A stretch of DNA of 64,000 nucleotides from Micromonospora sonchi (GTDB lineage Bacteria; Actinomycetota; Actinomycetes; Mycobacteriales; Micromonosporaceae): contig NZ_BMNB01000008.1 in the NCBI RefSeq assembly GCF_014646235.1, positions 1-64,000 on the forward strand. The letters are read 5' to 3'. Positions 48,147 through 58,391 of this stretch are shown here, one piece after another. Position numbers and translations under genes: made by a program. How positions within the stretch are numbered: the first letter of the stretch is position 1; each line of letters begins with the position of its first letter. The notes below the pieces were generated by a model. It was not told where the DNA came from and did no database searches. It worked only from the letters and a program-made list of their open reading frames with translations.

Positions 48147-48316
48147 CTCAAGAGACCTTTCCGCTGCTCGCCGGCGACCATGCCGGCACGCCACCGGTGC
48201 GGACGCGCCGGTGGCTGTGCAGAGCGTAACGCGCCGGCCCCGGGACGGCCCCGGCGGCGCACCGACGCCACCGCCGGACACGGGCGGTGGCGATGGTGTT
48301 CACTTGTCCGGTGGTG

Positions 48317-48811
48317 ATGGGCAGAACGACTCGCCGGAACGGCACATCCGAGATTTCCCGACGGGCGGTGCTGGGGGTCGGCGCGCTGCTGGCGCTCGGG
48401 GGCGCCGCCGCGCCGCTGACCGGTTGTGGTCTCCTCGACCGCGACGAACCCCCGGCACCCGACCCGCTCGCTCCGATGATCGACGAGGCGCTGCGGCTCG
48501 CGGCGGGGCTGCGGGCGGCCGCCGGCACCCACCCCGACCTGGCCGACCGGCTCACCCCGCTCGCCGAGGCGCACGAAGCGCACGCCGCGGAGCTCGCCCG
48601 GGTCACCGGCACCGCGCTCCCGTCTGAGCCGGCCGCCCCCTCCGGCGCGCCGGAGGCCGACAAGGCCGCCACGTTGACCGCGCTGCGGCAGGCCGAACGG
48701 ACCGGCCGGGACGCGGCGTCGAAGGCCTGCGCCGAGGCGCCCGCCGACCGCGTCGCGCTGCTCGGCTCGATCACCGCCGCACGCGCGAGCCACCTGGAGG
48801 CGCTCAAGTGA
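48317..48811 (+). CDS. Tat-exported lipoprotein of unknown function
   Basis: The 164-aa protein has a twin-arginine lipoprotein signal: ISRRAVLGVGALLALGGAAAPLTGCG, with SRR at the start and the lipobox cysteine in LTGC. The mature part (ADRLTPLAEAHEAHAAELARV, then TLTALRQAERTGRDAASKACAEAP) is a single helical domain rich in Ala/His/Glu. The position next to rimP and upstream of a DUF4439 protein matches Rv2843-Rv2844 in M. tuberculosis. The ATG at 48317 is chosen. An upstream in-frame ATG at 48287 lengthens the signal region by ten residues. Confidence 0.75.
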   Translation: MGRTTRRNGTSEISRRAVLGVGALLALGGAAAPLTGCGLLDRDEPPAPDPLAPMIDEALRLAAGLRAAAGTHPDLADRLTPLAEAHEAHAAELARVTGTALPSEPAAPSGAPEADKAATLTALRQAERTGRDAASKACAEAPADRVALLGSITAARASHLEALK

Positions 48812-49251
48812 TGACCGCACCGTCCGACGCCGGCGAGGCACTCGCCCAGGCGTTGACCGCCGAGTACGCCGCCATCTGGGCCTACGGCCCGATCGGGGTA
48901 CGCCTCTCCGGCGCCGAGCGCAAGGCCGCCGCCACGGCGGAGGCGGCGCACCGCGGCCGGCGGGACGCCCTGGTGGTGCAGTTGAGCAACGGTGGTGGCA
49001 GCATCCCGCCGGACCGGGCGGGATACGCGCTGCCCTTCCCCGTGACCGACCGGGCCAGCGCGCTACGACTCGCCGTGCAGGTGGAGGAGCGCACGGCGGC
49101 GTTCTGGCGGGCGGTGCTGCCGACCAGCGCCGGCGCCGAACGCGATCGGGCCCTGGCCGCCCTGGTCGAGTACGCGGTGCGGGCGACCCGTTGGCGGCGC
49201 AGCGCCGGGATCAGCCCGCTGACGGTGGCCTTTCCCGGCCGCCCGGGTTGA
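48811..49251 (+). CDS. DUF4439 ferritin-like protein
   Basis: The 146-aa helical protein has EALAQALTAEYAAIWAYGPIGVRLSG, AAHRGRRDALVVQL, LRLAVQVEERTAAFWRAVL and LAALVEYAVRATRWRR. The spaced Glu/His positions resemble a four-helix ferritin-like bundle, which is how DUF4439 is classed. Metal binding is not proven. The start (GTG at 48808 or ATG at 48811) overlaps the stop of the lipoprotein gene, so the two are coupled. Together they may form an envelope-associated pair, which is inference. Confidence 0.8.
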   Translation: MTAPSDAGEALAQALTAEYAAIWAYGPIGVRLSGAERKAAATAEAAHRGRRDALVVQLSNGGGSIPPDRAGYALPFPVTDRASALRLAVQVEERTAAFWRAVLPTSAGAERDRALAALVEYAVRATRWRRSAGISPLTVAFPGRPG

Positions 49252-49289
49252 GGTCTACGACACCCGGCTGCCGGCCACGGTTGCGGCCG

Positions 49290-49304
49290 GCATACCAGGT
49301 ATGC
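49290..49304. promoter_or_regulatory. Palindromic operator over the padR promoter
   Basis: GCATACCAGGTATGC is a 15-bp palindrome with a single central base. It abuts and overlaps the probable -10 element CATACT (49304-49309), which is 8 bp before the padR ATG. This fits autorepression by a PadR protein, whose sites are usually AT-rich dyads of the ATAC/GTAT kind. Confidence 0.6.
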
Positions 49305-49317
49305 ATACTCCGGTGCC

Positions 49318-49899
49318 ATGTCCATCCGCCACGGCCTGCTCGCCCTGCTCGAACGCGGGCAGATGTACGGCTACCAGTTGCGAGCCGCGTTCGAGGAGTC
49401 GACCGGCTCGACCTGGCCGCTGAACATCGGACAGGTCTACACCACGCTGTCCCGGCTGGAGCGGGACGGGCTGGTGCGTTCGCTGCCCGAGAGCGAGGCC
49501 GGGCAGCGGCCGTACGAGATCACCGATGCCGGGCGGGCCGACCTGGCCCTGTGGTTCGCCACCCCGATCAGCCGGACCGATCGTCCCCGGGACGAGCTGG
49601 CGATCAAACTGGCGTTGGCGCTGACCACACCCGGGGTCGACGTACGTGCCGTGGTGCAGACCCAACGCACCGCCACCATGCGCGCGTTGCAGGAGTTGAC
49701 CCGGTTGAAGTACGCCAGCGACCGCCCCGAGGACCTGCCCTGGCGGTTGGTGCTGGACGCGATGATGTTCCAGGCCGAGGCGGAAGTGCGCTGGCTCGAC
49801 CACTGCGAGACCAGCCTGGTGCGACACCGCCCCCCGGCGCCCGGCCCGGCGCCCAGCTCCGAGGCGGTGGGTCGCAGTGGTGAGGAGGCCCGACGGTGA
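49318..49899 (+). CDS. PadR family transcriptional regulator
   Basis: This 193-aa repressor has the PadR winged helix MSIRHGLLALLERGQMYGYQLRAAFEESTGSTWPLNIGQVYTTLSRLERDGLV, then EITDAGRADLALWF and a C-terminal helical dimerisation region (about 95-170). PadR proteins of this subgroup often sit in front of, and sense substrates of, ABC exporters. The ATG at 49318 is 8 bp from CATACT, so the mRNA is probably leaderless. The next gene overlaps by GTGA, making a padR-ATPase-permease operon. Confidence 0.9.
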   Translation: MSIRHGLLALLERGQMYGYQLRAAFEESTGSTWPLNIGQVYTTLSRLERDGLVRSLPESEAGQRPYEITDAGRADLALWFATPISRTDRPRDELAIKLALALTTPGVDVRAVVQTQRTATMRALQELTRLKYASDRPEDLPWRLVLDAMMFQAEAEVRWLDHCETSLVRHRPPAPGPAPSSEAVGRSGEEARR

Positions 49900-50699
49900 G
49901 CGCACTCAGCGGCACGGCGCCGGCCGCGCCGGACCCGGCCGCCACGACCGGCGCGGGCAGCCCGGACGATCCGCCGGCCGACGCCGTGCTCGACCTGCGT
50001 GACGTGCACCGCACCCACGGCAGCGGTCCGGCCGCCGTGCACGCCCTGCGGGGCGTCAGCCTGGTCGTGCGTCCCGGCGAACTGGTCGCCGTGATGGGCC
50101 CCTCCGGCTCCGGCAAGTCGACCCTGCTCACCCTGGCCGGCGGGCTGGACAGGCCGACCGCCGGCCAGGTGTACGTCGAGGGGCAGCCGCTGCACGCGCT
50201 GCACCGCAGAGACCTGGCCCGGTTGCGCCGTCGCCGGATCGGCTACATCTTCCAGAACCTCAACCTCATCGGCGGGCTGACCGCCGTGGAGAACGTCGCG
50301 CTTCCCCTCGAACTCGACGGCGCCGGCGTGCGCCGGGCCCGCCGGCTCGCACAGGACGCGCTGACCGAGGTGGGCCTGACGGAGCTGGGTGACCGGTTCC
50401 CGGACCAGCTCTCCGGCGGCCAGCAGCAGCGCGTCGCGATCGCCCGGGCACTGGTGGGCGAGCGCCGCCTGGTCCTGGCCGACGAGCCGACCGGGGCGTT
50501 GGACTCGCAGACCGGGGAGGCGGTGCTGCGCCTGCTGCGCCGCCGGGTCGACGAGGGGGCCGCCGGGGTGCTGGTCACCCACGAGGCACGCCACGCCGGC
50601 TGGGCGGACCGGGTGGTGTTCCTGCGCGACGGAGTGGCCGTCGACTCGACCGCACCGCTGGCCGGCGTCGAGGCCCTGCTCGCCGGCAGCAACCGGTGA
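49896..50699 (+). CDS. ABC transporter ATP-binding protein (MacB/LolD type)
   Basis: This 267-aa ATPase has Walker A GPSGSGKST (68-76), Q-loop YIFQNLNLIGGLTAVENVALPLEL, signature LSGGQQQRVAIARAL, Walker B RLVLADEPTGALDS and His-loop LVTHEARHA. LNLIGGLTAVENV-type sequences are typical of ATPases paired with FtsX-like permeases for mechanotransmission or antimicrobial peptide and drug export. The Pro/Ala-rich first 28 residues are non-conserved. It overlaps both neighbours by GTGA. Confidence 0.93.
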   Translation: MSALSGTAPAAPDPAATTGAGSPDDPPADAVLDLRDVHRTHGSGPAAVHALRGVSLVVRPGELVAVMGPSGSGKSTLLTLAGGLDRPTAGQVYVEGQPLHALHRRDLARLRRRRIGYIFQNLNLIGGLTAVENVALPLELDGAGVRRARRLAQDALTEVGLTELGDRFPDQLSGGQQQRVAIARALVGERRLVLADEPTGALDSQTGEAVLRLLRRRVDEGAAGVLVTHEARHAGWADRVVFLRDGVAVDSTAPLAGVEALLAGSNR

Positions 50700-53416
50700 C
50701 TGGCACCCCGCACCAGCGTTCCCGGCGGGGCCGGCTGGCTGAGGCCGCCGGATCGTGGCGGGCGGCGCTACGCATCGCCCGCCGGGAGGCGAAGCGGGCC
50801 CGGGGACGTACCGCCCTGGTCCTGGCCATGATCATCCTGCCCGTGCTGGCGCTCACCTTCGTCGCGGTGAGCGCGGACATGTCCCGGCTGACCCCGGCCG
50901 AGCGGCTGGACCGCCGCCTCGGTGTGGCCGACGCGGAGCTTCGGACGGTGGGTCGCGGCCCGGTGTGGCAGTCCGCAGACGGCGGCGACTGGGCGTCCGA
51001 CGACAGCGAGGCCATCGTCGAGCAGGTCAGCGCGAAGCAGGTCGAGGCCCTGCTGCCAGCGGGTAGCCGGGTCCTGCCGATCATCCGCTGGCTGCCGTTT
51101 CCCGCCTGGGACGGTCAGCGGTTCCGGGGCGCTGTCACCGCCAGCGTGATCGACCTCACCGACCCGCTCGGCCGCGGGGTCGTCCGGGTCCATGCCGGTC
51201 GGGTGCCGGCCGGCCCCGACGAGATCGTGGTGAACCCGGCCGCCCAACGGAGGCTCGGCGCCGACCTCGGCGATCGGCTCACCGGGGAGAACGCGCGCAG
51301 TTGGACCGTCGTCGGCGTGGTCGAGCTTCCCGACGAACTGAGTCCGGGTGTGATCCTGCACCCCACCGGGGCGTCACCACCGGAAACGCACGGCGAGCGG
51401 GTGTACCTCGCCGATCTGCCCGGGCCGATCACCGACGACCTCTTCCGTCACCTCAATCGCCACGGTGTCGTGGTCGCCGCCCGGGTGCCCGCGCCGCCCG
51501 CGCTGGCCGCTCCCGGGCCACCGTCCTGGGCGCTGGACCTGGAAGATGTCGGCACCAGCGTGCTGGTCGCCGGGCTCGGCCTGCTCGAGGTGGTGCTGCT
51601 GGTCGGCCCGGCCTTCGCAGTCGGCGTACGGCGTCGGCGGCGCGAACTCGCGCTGGTCGCGGTGGCCGGTGGCGACGCCGCGCAGCTACGCCGGGTGGTG
51701 CTCGCCGACGGCGTGGTGCTGGGCTGCGCCGGCGCCGCGGCCGGCATCGCGCTCGGGGTGGTCACCGCGTTCGCCGGCCGGCCGCTGATGGAGCAGTTCA
51801 TTTTCCAGCACCGCTTCGGCGGGTACCGCGTCTGGCCGGCGGCCCTGGTCGTGATCGCGCTGGTCGCGGTGCTCGCCGGGGTGCTCGCCGCCCTGGCGCC
51901 AGCGTGGACGGCCGCCCGGCAGGACGTCGTGGCCGGGCTCGCCGGCCGACGGACCCCACCGCGGCGCTCGCGCCGGTGGCTGGTCATCGGCGTGCTCCTG
52001 GCCACCGGCGGGGCCGGGGTGGCCGCCCTCGGCGCGGTGGTGACCTCACAGTCGGTGATCCTCGCCGGGCTGGTCGTGGGCGAACTCGGACTGGTCTGTG
52101 TCACCCCGACGCTGGTGGGTCTGCTGGCCCGGCTCGGCCGGGTCCTCCCGCTGGCACCCCGCATCGCGTTACGCGACGCCAGCCGCAACCGCTCGTCGGC
52201 GGCGCCGGCCATCTCCGCGGTGATGGCCGCGGTGGCCGGCAGCGTCGCCCTCGGTCTCCTGCTGGCCAGCGAGCAGACCCGCAACGCCGAGCACCACCTG
52301 CCCTGGCTGCCGAGCCACAGTCTGCTGATCACCGTCGCCGATCCGGCCGGTCCGGAGACGCCCGATCTCGCCGCGATCCCCGAAGCGGCCCGACAGCACC
52401 TCGGCGCCGAGGCGGTCGCCCCGCTGGTCGAGGCCGGCTGCCGGTCGCCGTTGGAACCCTGCCTGGTCACCGCGCAGATGCCCGCCGAGCGGGCCTGCCC
52501 GTGGCGAGCGGACGAGCCACTCAGCGCGGCCGACCAGCGCCGGGCCCGCGCCGACGCCCGTTGCCAGGACCCGCCCGACGACCACCTCACCATGTACCCG
52601 CGGGTGATCGTGGACGACGGATCCGCGCTGCCGATCGTCACCGGGGCGGCACCCGACGAGGTCGCCGCCGCGCGGGCCACGCTGCGGGCCGGCGGGGCGG
52701 TACTGACCGACCGTCGCTACCTGGTGGACGGGCAGCTCAAGCTCAGCGTCGAGCGTGATCCGGAGCAGCCGGTACGCGACACGGACACGGTGGCGGTGCC
52801 CGGCCACGTTCTGGACACCGGACTCGGCACCGACTGGCTGCTGCTGTCCCCCGCCGCAGCCGAACGGCTCGGCCTCACGGCCCGTCAGATCGGCTGGGCG
52901 TTCAGCGTCGACGAACCTCCCGAAGGGCACCAGCACGACCAGTTCCACGCCGCGACCCGCTCGCTCGGAGTGCTGCTGGTGGACACCTCGGACGACTGGG
53001 GCTCCCGCGACGCCACACCGCTGCTGCTGTTGCTCGCCGGGGTGTCCGCGCTGGTCACCGTCGGCGCCGCAGGGATCGCCACCGGTCTCGCCGCGGCGGA
53101 GGGACGGGCCGATCTCTCCACCCTCGCCGCGGTCGGCGCCGGTCCGGGCGTACGCCGTCTGCTGTCGCTCTGCCAGGCCGGCGTGATCGCCGTGCTCGGC
53201 TCGGCGCTGGGCATCATCGCCGGCTTCGCCGCGTCGGTGATCATCCTGCTCTTCACCAATCAGCGGTACGCCGAAGGCTGGCCGATCGTAGCCCCGTACC
53301 CGATGGTGGTTCCCTGGCTCACGCTCGGCGTGCTGGTCGTGGTGCCCCTGGTCGCGATGCTCGGGGCGGCGCTGTTCACCCGCTCCCGGCTACCGGTGGA
53401 ACGCCGCCTGGACTGA
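50696..53416 (+). CDS. FtsX-like ABC transporter permease
   Basis: This 906-aa permease has N-terminal RIARREAKRARGRTALVLAMIILPVLALTFVAV (helix 1), a large extracytoplasmic domain (about 65-280), a first FtsX block of helices (about 285-480, with VGVRRRRRELALVAVAGGDAAQLRRVVLADGVVLG) and a second extracytoplasmic domain (about 510-770). The C-terminal FtsX block is about 780-890 (GRADLSTLAAVGAGPGVRRLLSLCQAGVIAVLGSALG). It forms a complex with the preceding ATPase. The substrate is unknown and drug or peptide export is plausible from PadR control. The GTG at 50696 overlaps the ATPase stop. Confidence 0.9.
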   Translation: MTGTPHQRSRRGRLAEAAGSWRAALRIARREAKRARGRTALVLAMIILPVLALTFVAVSADMSRLTPAERLDRRLGVADAELRTVGRGPVWQSADGGDWASDDSEAIVEQVSAKQVEALLPAGSRVLPIIRWLPFPAWDGQRFRGAVTASVIDLTDPLGRGVVRVHAGRVPAGPDEIVVNPAAQRRLGADLGDRLTGENARSWTVVGVVELPDELSPGVILHPTGASPPETHGERVYLADLPGPITDDLFRHLNRHGVVVAARVPAPPALAAPGPPSWALDLEDVGTSVLVAGLGLLEVVLLVGPAFAVGVRRRRRELALVAVAGGDAAQLRRVVLADGVVLGCAGAAAGIALGVVTAFAGRPLMEQFIFQHRFGGYRVWPAALVVIALVAVLAGVLAALAPAWTAARQDVVAGLAGRRTPPRRSRRWLVIGVLLATGGAGVAALGAVVTSQSVILAGLVVGELGLVCVTPTLVGLLARLGRVLPLAPRIALRDASRNRSSAAPAISAVMAAVAGSVALGLLLASEQTRNAEHHLPWLPSHSLLITVADPAGPETPDLAAIPEAARQHLGAEAVAPLVEAGCRSPLEPCLVTAQMPAERACPWRADEPLSAADQRRARADARCQDPPDDHLTMYPRVIVDDGSALPIVTGAAPDEVAAARATLRAGGAVLTDRRYLVDGQLKLSVERDPEQPVRDTDTVAVPGHVLDTGLGTDWLLLSPAAAERLGLTARQIGWAFSVDEPPEGHQHDQFHAATRSLGVLLVDTSDDWGSRDATPLLLLLAGVSALVTVGAAGIATGLAAAEGRADLSTLAAVGAGPGVRRLLSLCQAGVIAVLGSALGIIAGFAASVIILLFTNQRYAEGWPIVAPYPMVVPWLTLGVLVVVPLVAMLGAALFTRSRLPVERRLD

Positions 53417-53441
53417 CCCGATCGGACGGAATGCCCGAATG

Positions 53442-54155
53442 TCAGAGAGCGCCCTGGACGCCGATGAGGGCGCCGACGAAAAAGGTCGCAAGGGCGGCGG
53501 CGGCGCCCAGGAGCAGTTGACGCAGGCCGCCGGTCCACCAGCGGCGGTTGGTGAACCGGGAGACGACCGCACCGGCGACGAAGAGCCCGAGCCCGCCCAC
53601 CGCCAGGGCCAGTGCCAGGCTGGTCGCGCCGAACAGGTACGGCAGCAGCGGCACCAGCGCGCCGAGGGAGAAGCAGAGGAACGAGGAGATCGCCGCGGCC
53701 CACGGGTCGGGGTGCTCGTCCGGGTTGACGCCCAACTCCTCCTGGATGTGCATCCGCAGGGCCAGCTCCGGCTTCTCCCGGACCGCCTCGGCGACCTGGA
53801 CGGCGAGGTCCTTCGGCAGGCCCCGAGCGGCCAAGAGCTCGGCCAGTTCCCTGGCCTCGGCCTCGGGGTGCAGCTCCAGCTCGCGCCGTTCCTTGGCCAC
53901 CTCGGCGGCGATCTGCTCGTTGGCCGACCGGACGCTGGTGTACTCCCCGAGCGCCATCGAGATCGCGCCGGCGACCAGGCCGGCGGTGCCGGTCAGCACG
54001 ATGTTGCGCGGCGAGACGCCACCACCGCCGACCCCCGCGATGAGGGCGATGTTGGTGACCAGGCCGTCCATCGCGCCGAAGACGGCCGGCCGCAGCCAGC
54101 CACCGGACACGTCCGCGTGGTGCGACTCCCGAAGCGCCGCCGGTGTCCCGGTCAC
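53442..54155 (-). CDS. VIT1/CCC1 family transporter
   Basis: The 237-aa membrane protein has [71 protein letters not shown] (the cytosolic metal-binding helical region rich in Glu) and three further helices at the C-terminus. The family transports iron or manganese, as in plant VIT1 and yeast CCC1. The GTG at 54155 overlaps the map stop (GTGA). It converges with the permease gene. Confidence 0.9.
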   Translation of the reverse strand: MTGTPAALRESHHADVSGGWLRPAVFGAMDGLVTNIALIAGVGGGGVSPRNIVLTGTAGLVAGAISMALGEYTSVRSANEQIAAEVAKERRELELHPEAEARELAELLAARGLPKDLAVQVAEAVREKPELALRMHIQEELGVNPDEHPDPWAAAISSFLCFSLGALVPLLPYLFGATSLALALAVGGLGLFVAGAVVSRFTNRRWWTGGLRQLLLGAAAALATFFVGALIGVQGAL

Positions 54156-55009
54156 GGCAGCGTCAGGATCTCGTGGCCGTCCTCGGTCACCAGGACGGTG
54201 TGCTCGAACTGGGCCGTCCACTTCCGGTCCTTGGTCACCACCGTCCAGCCGTCGTCCCACAGGTCGTACTGGTAGGTGCCGAGGGTGATCATGGGCTCGA
54301 TGGTGAAGGTCATGCCCGGCTCCATCACGTCGGTGGGCCGAGGGCTGTCGTAGTGCGGCACGTAGAGCCCGCTGTGGAAGGACTCGCCGATGCCGTGGCC
54401 GGTGAAGTCGCGCACCACGCCGTAACCGAAGCGCTTCGCGTACGACTCGATGACCCGGCCGATCACGTTGATCTGCCTGCCCGGTGCGACCGCCCGGATG
54501 CCCCGCATCATGGCCTCGTGAGTCCGCTCGACCAGCAGCCGGGCCTCCTCGCTGACCTCGCCGACGCAGAAGGTGGCGTCCGTGTCGCCGTGCACCCCGT
54601 CGAGGTAGGCGGTGACGTCGACGTTGATGATGTCGCCGTCGGCCAGCACCGTCGAGTCGGGGATGCCGTGGCAGATCACCTCGTTCAGGCTGGTGCAGCA
54701 GGACTTCGGGAAGCCCTTGTAGCCCAGCGTCGACGGGTAGGCACCGTGGTCGACGAGGAACTCGTGGACCACCCGGTCGATCTCGTCCGTGGTCACGCCG
54801 GGCTTGCAGTGCTCACCGGCCAGCTGCACCGCCTGGGCGGCGAGCCGGCCCGCGACGCGCATCCGCTCGATGATCTCCGGAGACTGCACGTGCGATCCCT
54901 GCCAGGGGCGGGGCGCCTTCTTGCCGACGTACTCCGGTCGCGGGATGTGGGCGGGCACCGGCCGCCACGGAGAGAGCGTGCCTGGGGTCAGCGGCGCACG
55001 GACGGTCAT
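54152..55009 (-). CDS. map: Methionine aminopeptidase (type I)
   Basis: The 285-aa metallopeptidase removes initiator methionine. It shows [42 protein letters not shown] (metal-ligand Asp pair), [20 protein letters not shown] (metal-ligand His) and [11 protein letters not shown], plus [15 protein letters not shown] at the C-terminus. The N-terminal 40 residues with [18 protein letters not shown] match the mycobacterial MapB type with an SH3-binding-like extension. The start is the ATG at 55009, with TAGGCT 6 bp upstream and no Shine-Dalgarno sequence. Confidence 0.96.
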   Translation of the reverse strand: MTVRAPLTPGTLSPWRPVPAHIPRPEYVGKKAPRPWQGSHVQSPEIIERMRVAGRLAAQAVQLAGEHCKPGVTTDEIDRVVHEFLVDHGAYPSTLGYKGFPKSCCTSLNEVICHGIPDSTVLADGDIINVDVTAYLDGVHGDTDATFCVGEVSEEARLLVERTHEAMMRGIRAVAPGRQINVIGRVIESYAKRFGYGVVRDFTGHGIGESFHSGLYVPHYDSPRPTDVMEPGMTFTIEPMITLGTYQYDLWDDGWTVVTKDRKWTAQFEHTVLVTEDGHEILTLP

Positions 55010-55015
55010 GCGACA

Positions 55016-55021
55016 AGCCTA
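55016..55021 (-). promoter_or_regulatory. -10 element TAGGCT, leaderless promoter of map
   Basis: TAGGCT ends 6 bp before the map ATG, the same architecture as at dapA and dapB. Confidence 0.5.
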
Positions 55022-55142
55022 TCGCCGATCGCCGGAGGGCTCCCATCACCATCCGTCGCCGGGGGTTGTCGCCCACACCCCGGGCACTGTGTCAAGCGCC
55101 GGTCTCGGTGAGCAGCGCCGGCTGAGTGGAGGCTGAGCCCGT

Positions 55143-55622
55143 TCAGGGGTCGAGCCGCCGGCGCAGGGTCACCTCCGTCCCCTCAGGGGTACGGCTGACC
55201 GACAGCTCCCCGAGTGCCCGGATCAGCGACAGGCCCCGGCCCCGGAAACCCGACCCGGTCGACTCCCGCCACCGGCCGGTGTCCCGCACGGTCGCCACCA
55301 CCACCCGGTCCGCCACGCTCACCTCGACACCGATCGTCGGTTCCGCCGGGTCGACCGGGTGCTCGATGGCGTTCGCCGCAGCCTCGGAGACCGCCACGGT
55401 GAGGTCGAACAGGTCGCTCTCGCTCACCTCGTGGGCGACGAGGAACTCCTCCAGCCGCTTACGCAGCACGCCCAGCCGCATCGGATCGGCCGGCAGCCGC
55501 AGCATGAACCGGTCGAGTTCGGCGGCCTCGGCCAGGGCCCGCAGCCGGCGCTCACTCGAAGGAGTGCCATCGCCCGTACCGGACGGATGGCCTCCGTCCG
55601 TACTCGCCTGGGCCGAGTTCAT
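55143..55622 (-). CDS. RsbW-like anti-sigma factor / ATP-binding kinase
   Basis: The 159-aa GHKL-type ATPase has FDLTVAVSEAAANAIEHPV (N box, with Glu and Asn for Mg-ATP), VATVRDTGRWRESTG (D-x-G, G1) and GRGLSLIRALGELSVSRTPEGTEVTL (G2). Such short kinases inhibit SigB-type sigma factors or phosphorylate anti-anti-sigma partners. GGGGAGG precedes the ATG at 55622. No partner STAS protein or sigma factor lies in the window. It begins a minus-strand stretch upstream of map. Confidence 0.85.
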   Translation of the reverse strand: MNSAQASTDGGHPSGTGDGTPSSERRLRALAEAAELDRFMLRLPADPMRLGVLRKRLEEFLVAHEVSESDLFDLTVAVSEAAANAIEHPVDPAEPTIGVEVSVADRVVVATVRDTGRWRESTGSGFRGRGLSLIRALGELSVSRTPEGTEVTLRRRLDP

Positions 55623-57517
<1,895 letters not shown>

Positions 57518-57539
57518 TCTCGCCGGCGCGAAACGCGCT

Positions 57540-57585
57540 ACTGGGTGCACTTCTTGTTGTGGGAGCGACAACAAGTGCACCCAGT
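57540..57585 (+). terminator. Hairpin terminator after rox
   Basis: ACTGGGTGCACTT, an unpaired C, then TTGTTGT pairs with ACAACAAGTGCACCCAGT across a 7-bp loop. The stem is 18 bp with one bulged base and begins 22 bp after the stop. Confidence 0.8.
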
Positions 57586-57800
57586 GCAGGGCCCACCTGG
57601 GTGCCACGGTCGGGGGAATTGCGTTGCCGGAGGGTCCGGCGTACCCCATTCTTGAGCTTGTGACCAGGCCCGATCGCGACGGGCCGACCGGGCCCTCGGA
57701 ACGGCCCGGCAGCCGCGGCGGCGCGGGGAAGCGTCACCTCTCTCTCGGGCACGGCGTCGCGCTCTGCCCTGACTCCGCCCCGCGCCGCCCGCTGATCACC

Positions 57801-58301
57801 TCAGGTCAGCACCAGGCCGGCCAGCCAGAGCACACCGATCATCACCCCGGAGAGGAACTCGATCAGCATCGACAGTCCGGCCGCGGCGACGGCCCGCTTG
57901 GTCGCCGGCCAGGCCAACCCGCTGTCACCCAGCCGCAACCGTTCCATCAGGAAGATGCCGCCGACGAAGCCGATGACCAGCCCGACGACCGGGATGACGA
58001 AGAAGCCGACCAGGCCGAGCAACGCCCCGACGAGCAGCGTGGTGGTGGGTACGCCGGCCCGTTTGAGGTTGCGGCCCGGCCAGGCGTACTTGACCACGGT
58101 GCCCCCCAGGGCGACCGCGGTGGCGGCCGCGAGCACCAGCCAGCGGCCGGCACCGGCGTCGCCGAACAACGCCCAGACCAGTACGCCGCCCCAGCACAGC
58201 GGCAGCGCCGGCAGGCCGGGCACCACCACCCCGGCCAGCCCGGCGAGGATGGCCAACGCGGTGATCACGGACACCACCGTGCCGGTCTCTGTCAGACTCA
58301 C
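57801..58301 (-). CDS. DUF456 membrane protein
   Basis: This 166-aa integral membrane protein has VISVITALAILAGLAGVVVPGLPALPLCWGGVLVWALFG at the start and VGALLGLVGFFVIPVVGLVIGFVGGIFLMERLRLG in the middle, the glycine-rich helix pattern of DUF456. There are four to five helices. Function is unknown. The start is the ATG at 58301. It stands downstream of the repeat block and the GGDEF-EAL gene on the same strand. Confidence 0.85.
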   Translation of the reverse strand: MSLTETGTVVSVITALAILAGLAGVVVPGLPALPLCWGGVLVWALFGDAGAGRWLVLAAATAVALGGTVVKYAWPGRNLKRAGVPTTTLLVGALLGLVGFFVIPVVGLVIGFVGGIFLMERLRLGDSGLAWPATKRAVAAAGLSMLIEFLSGVMIGVLWLAGLVLT

Positions 58302-58329
58302 GTCGGCTTCCCATCCGATCGTTGCGGTT

Positions 58330-58385
58330 GTTAAGAAGGGGCCCTTCCTCTACCGCAGGCGTTAATAGGGGGCCCTTCCTTACCC
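58330..58385. repeat. Two copies of a palindrome-like repeat with AAGGGGCCCTTCCT core
   Basis: GTTAAGAAGGGGCCCTTCCT (58330-58349) and GTTAATAGGGGGCCCTTCCT (58361-58380) stand 31 bp apart, joined by CTACCGCAGGC-type sequence. This looks like an interspersed repeat of the kind seen in Micromonospora intergenic regions. It lies between the DUF456 and GGDEF-EAL genes and could fold as a terminator for the latter. Confidence 0.75.
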
Positions 58386-58391
58386 GCCGCC

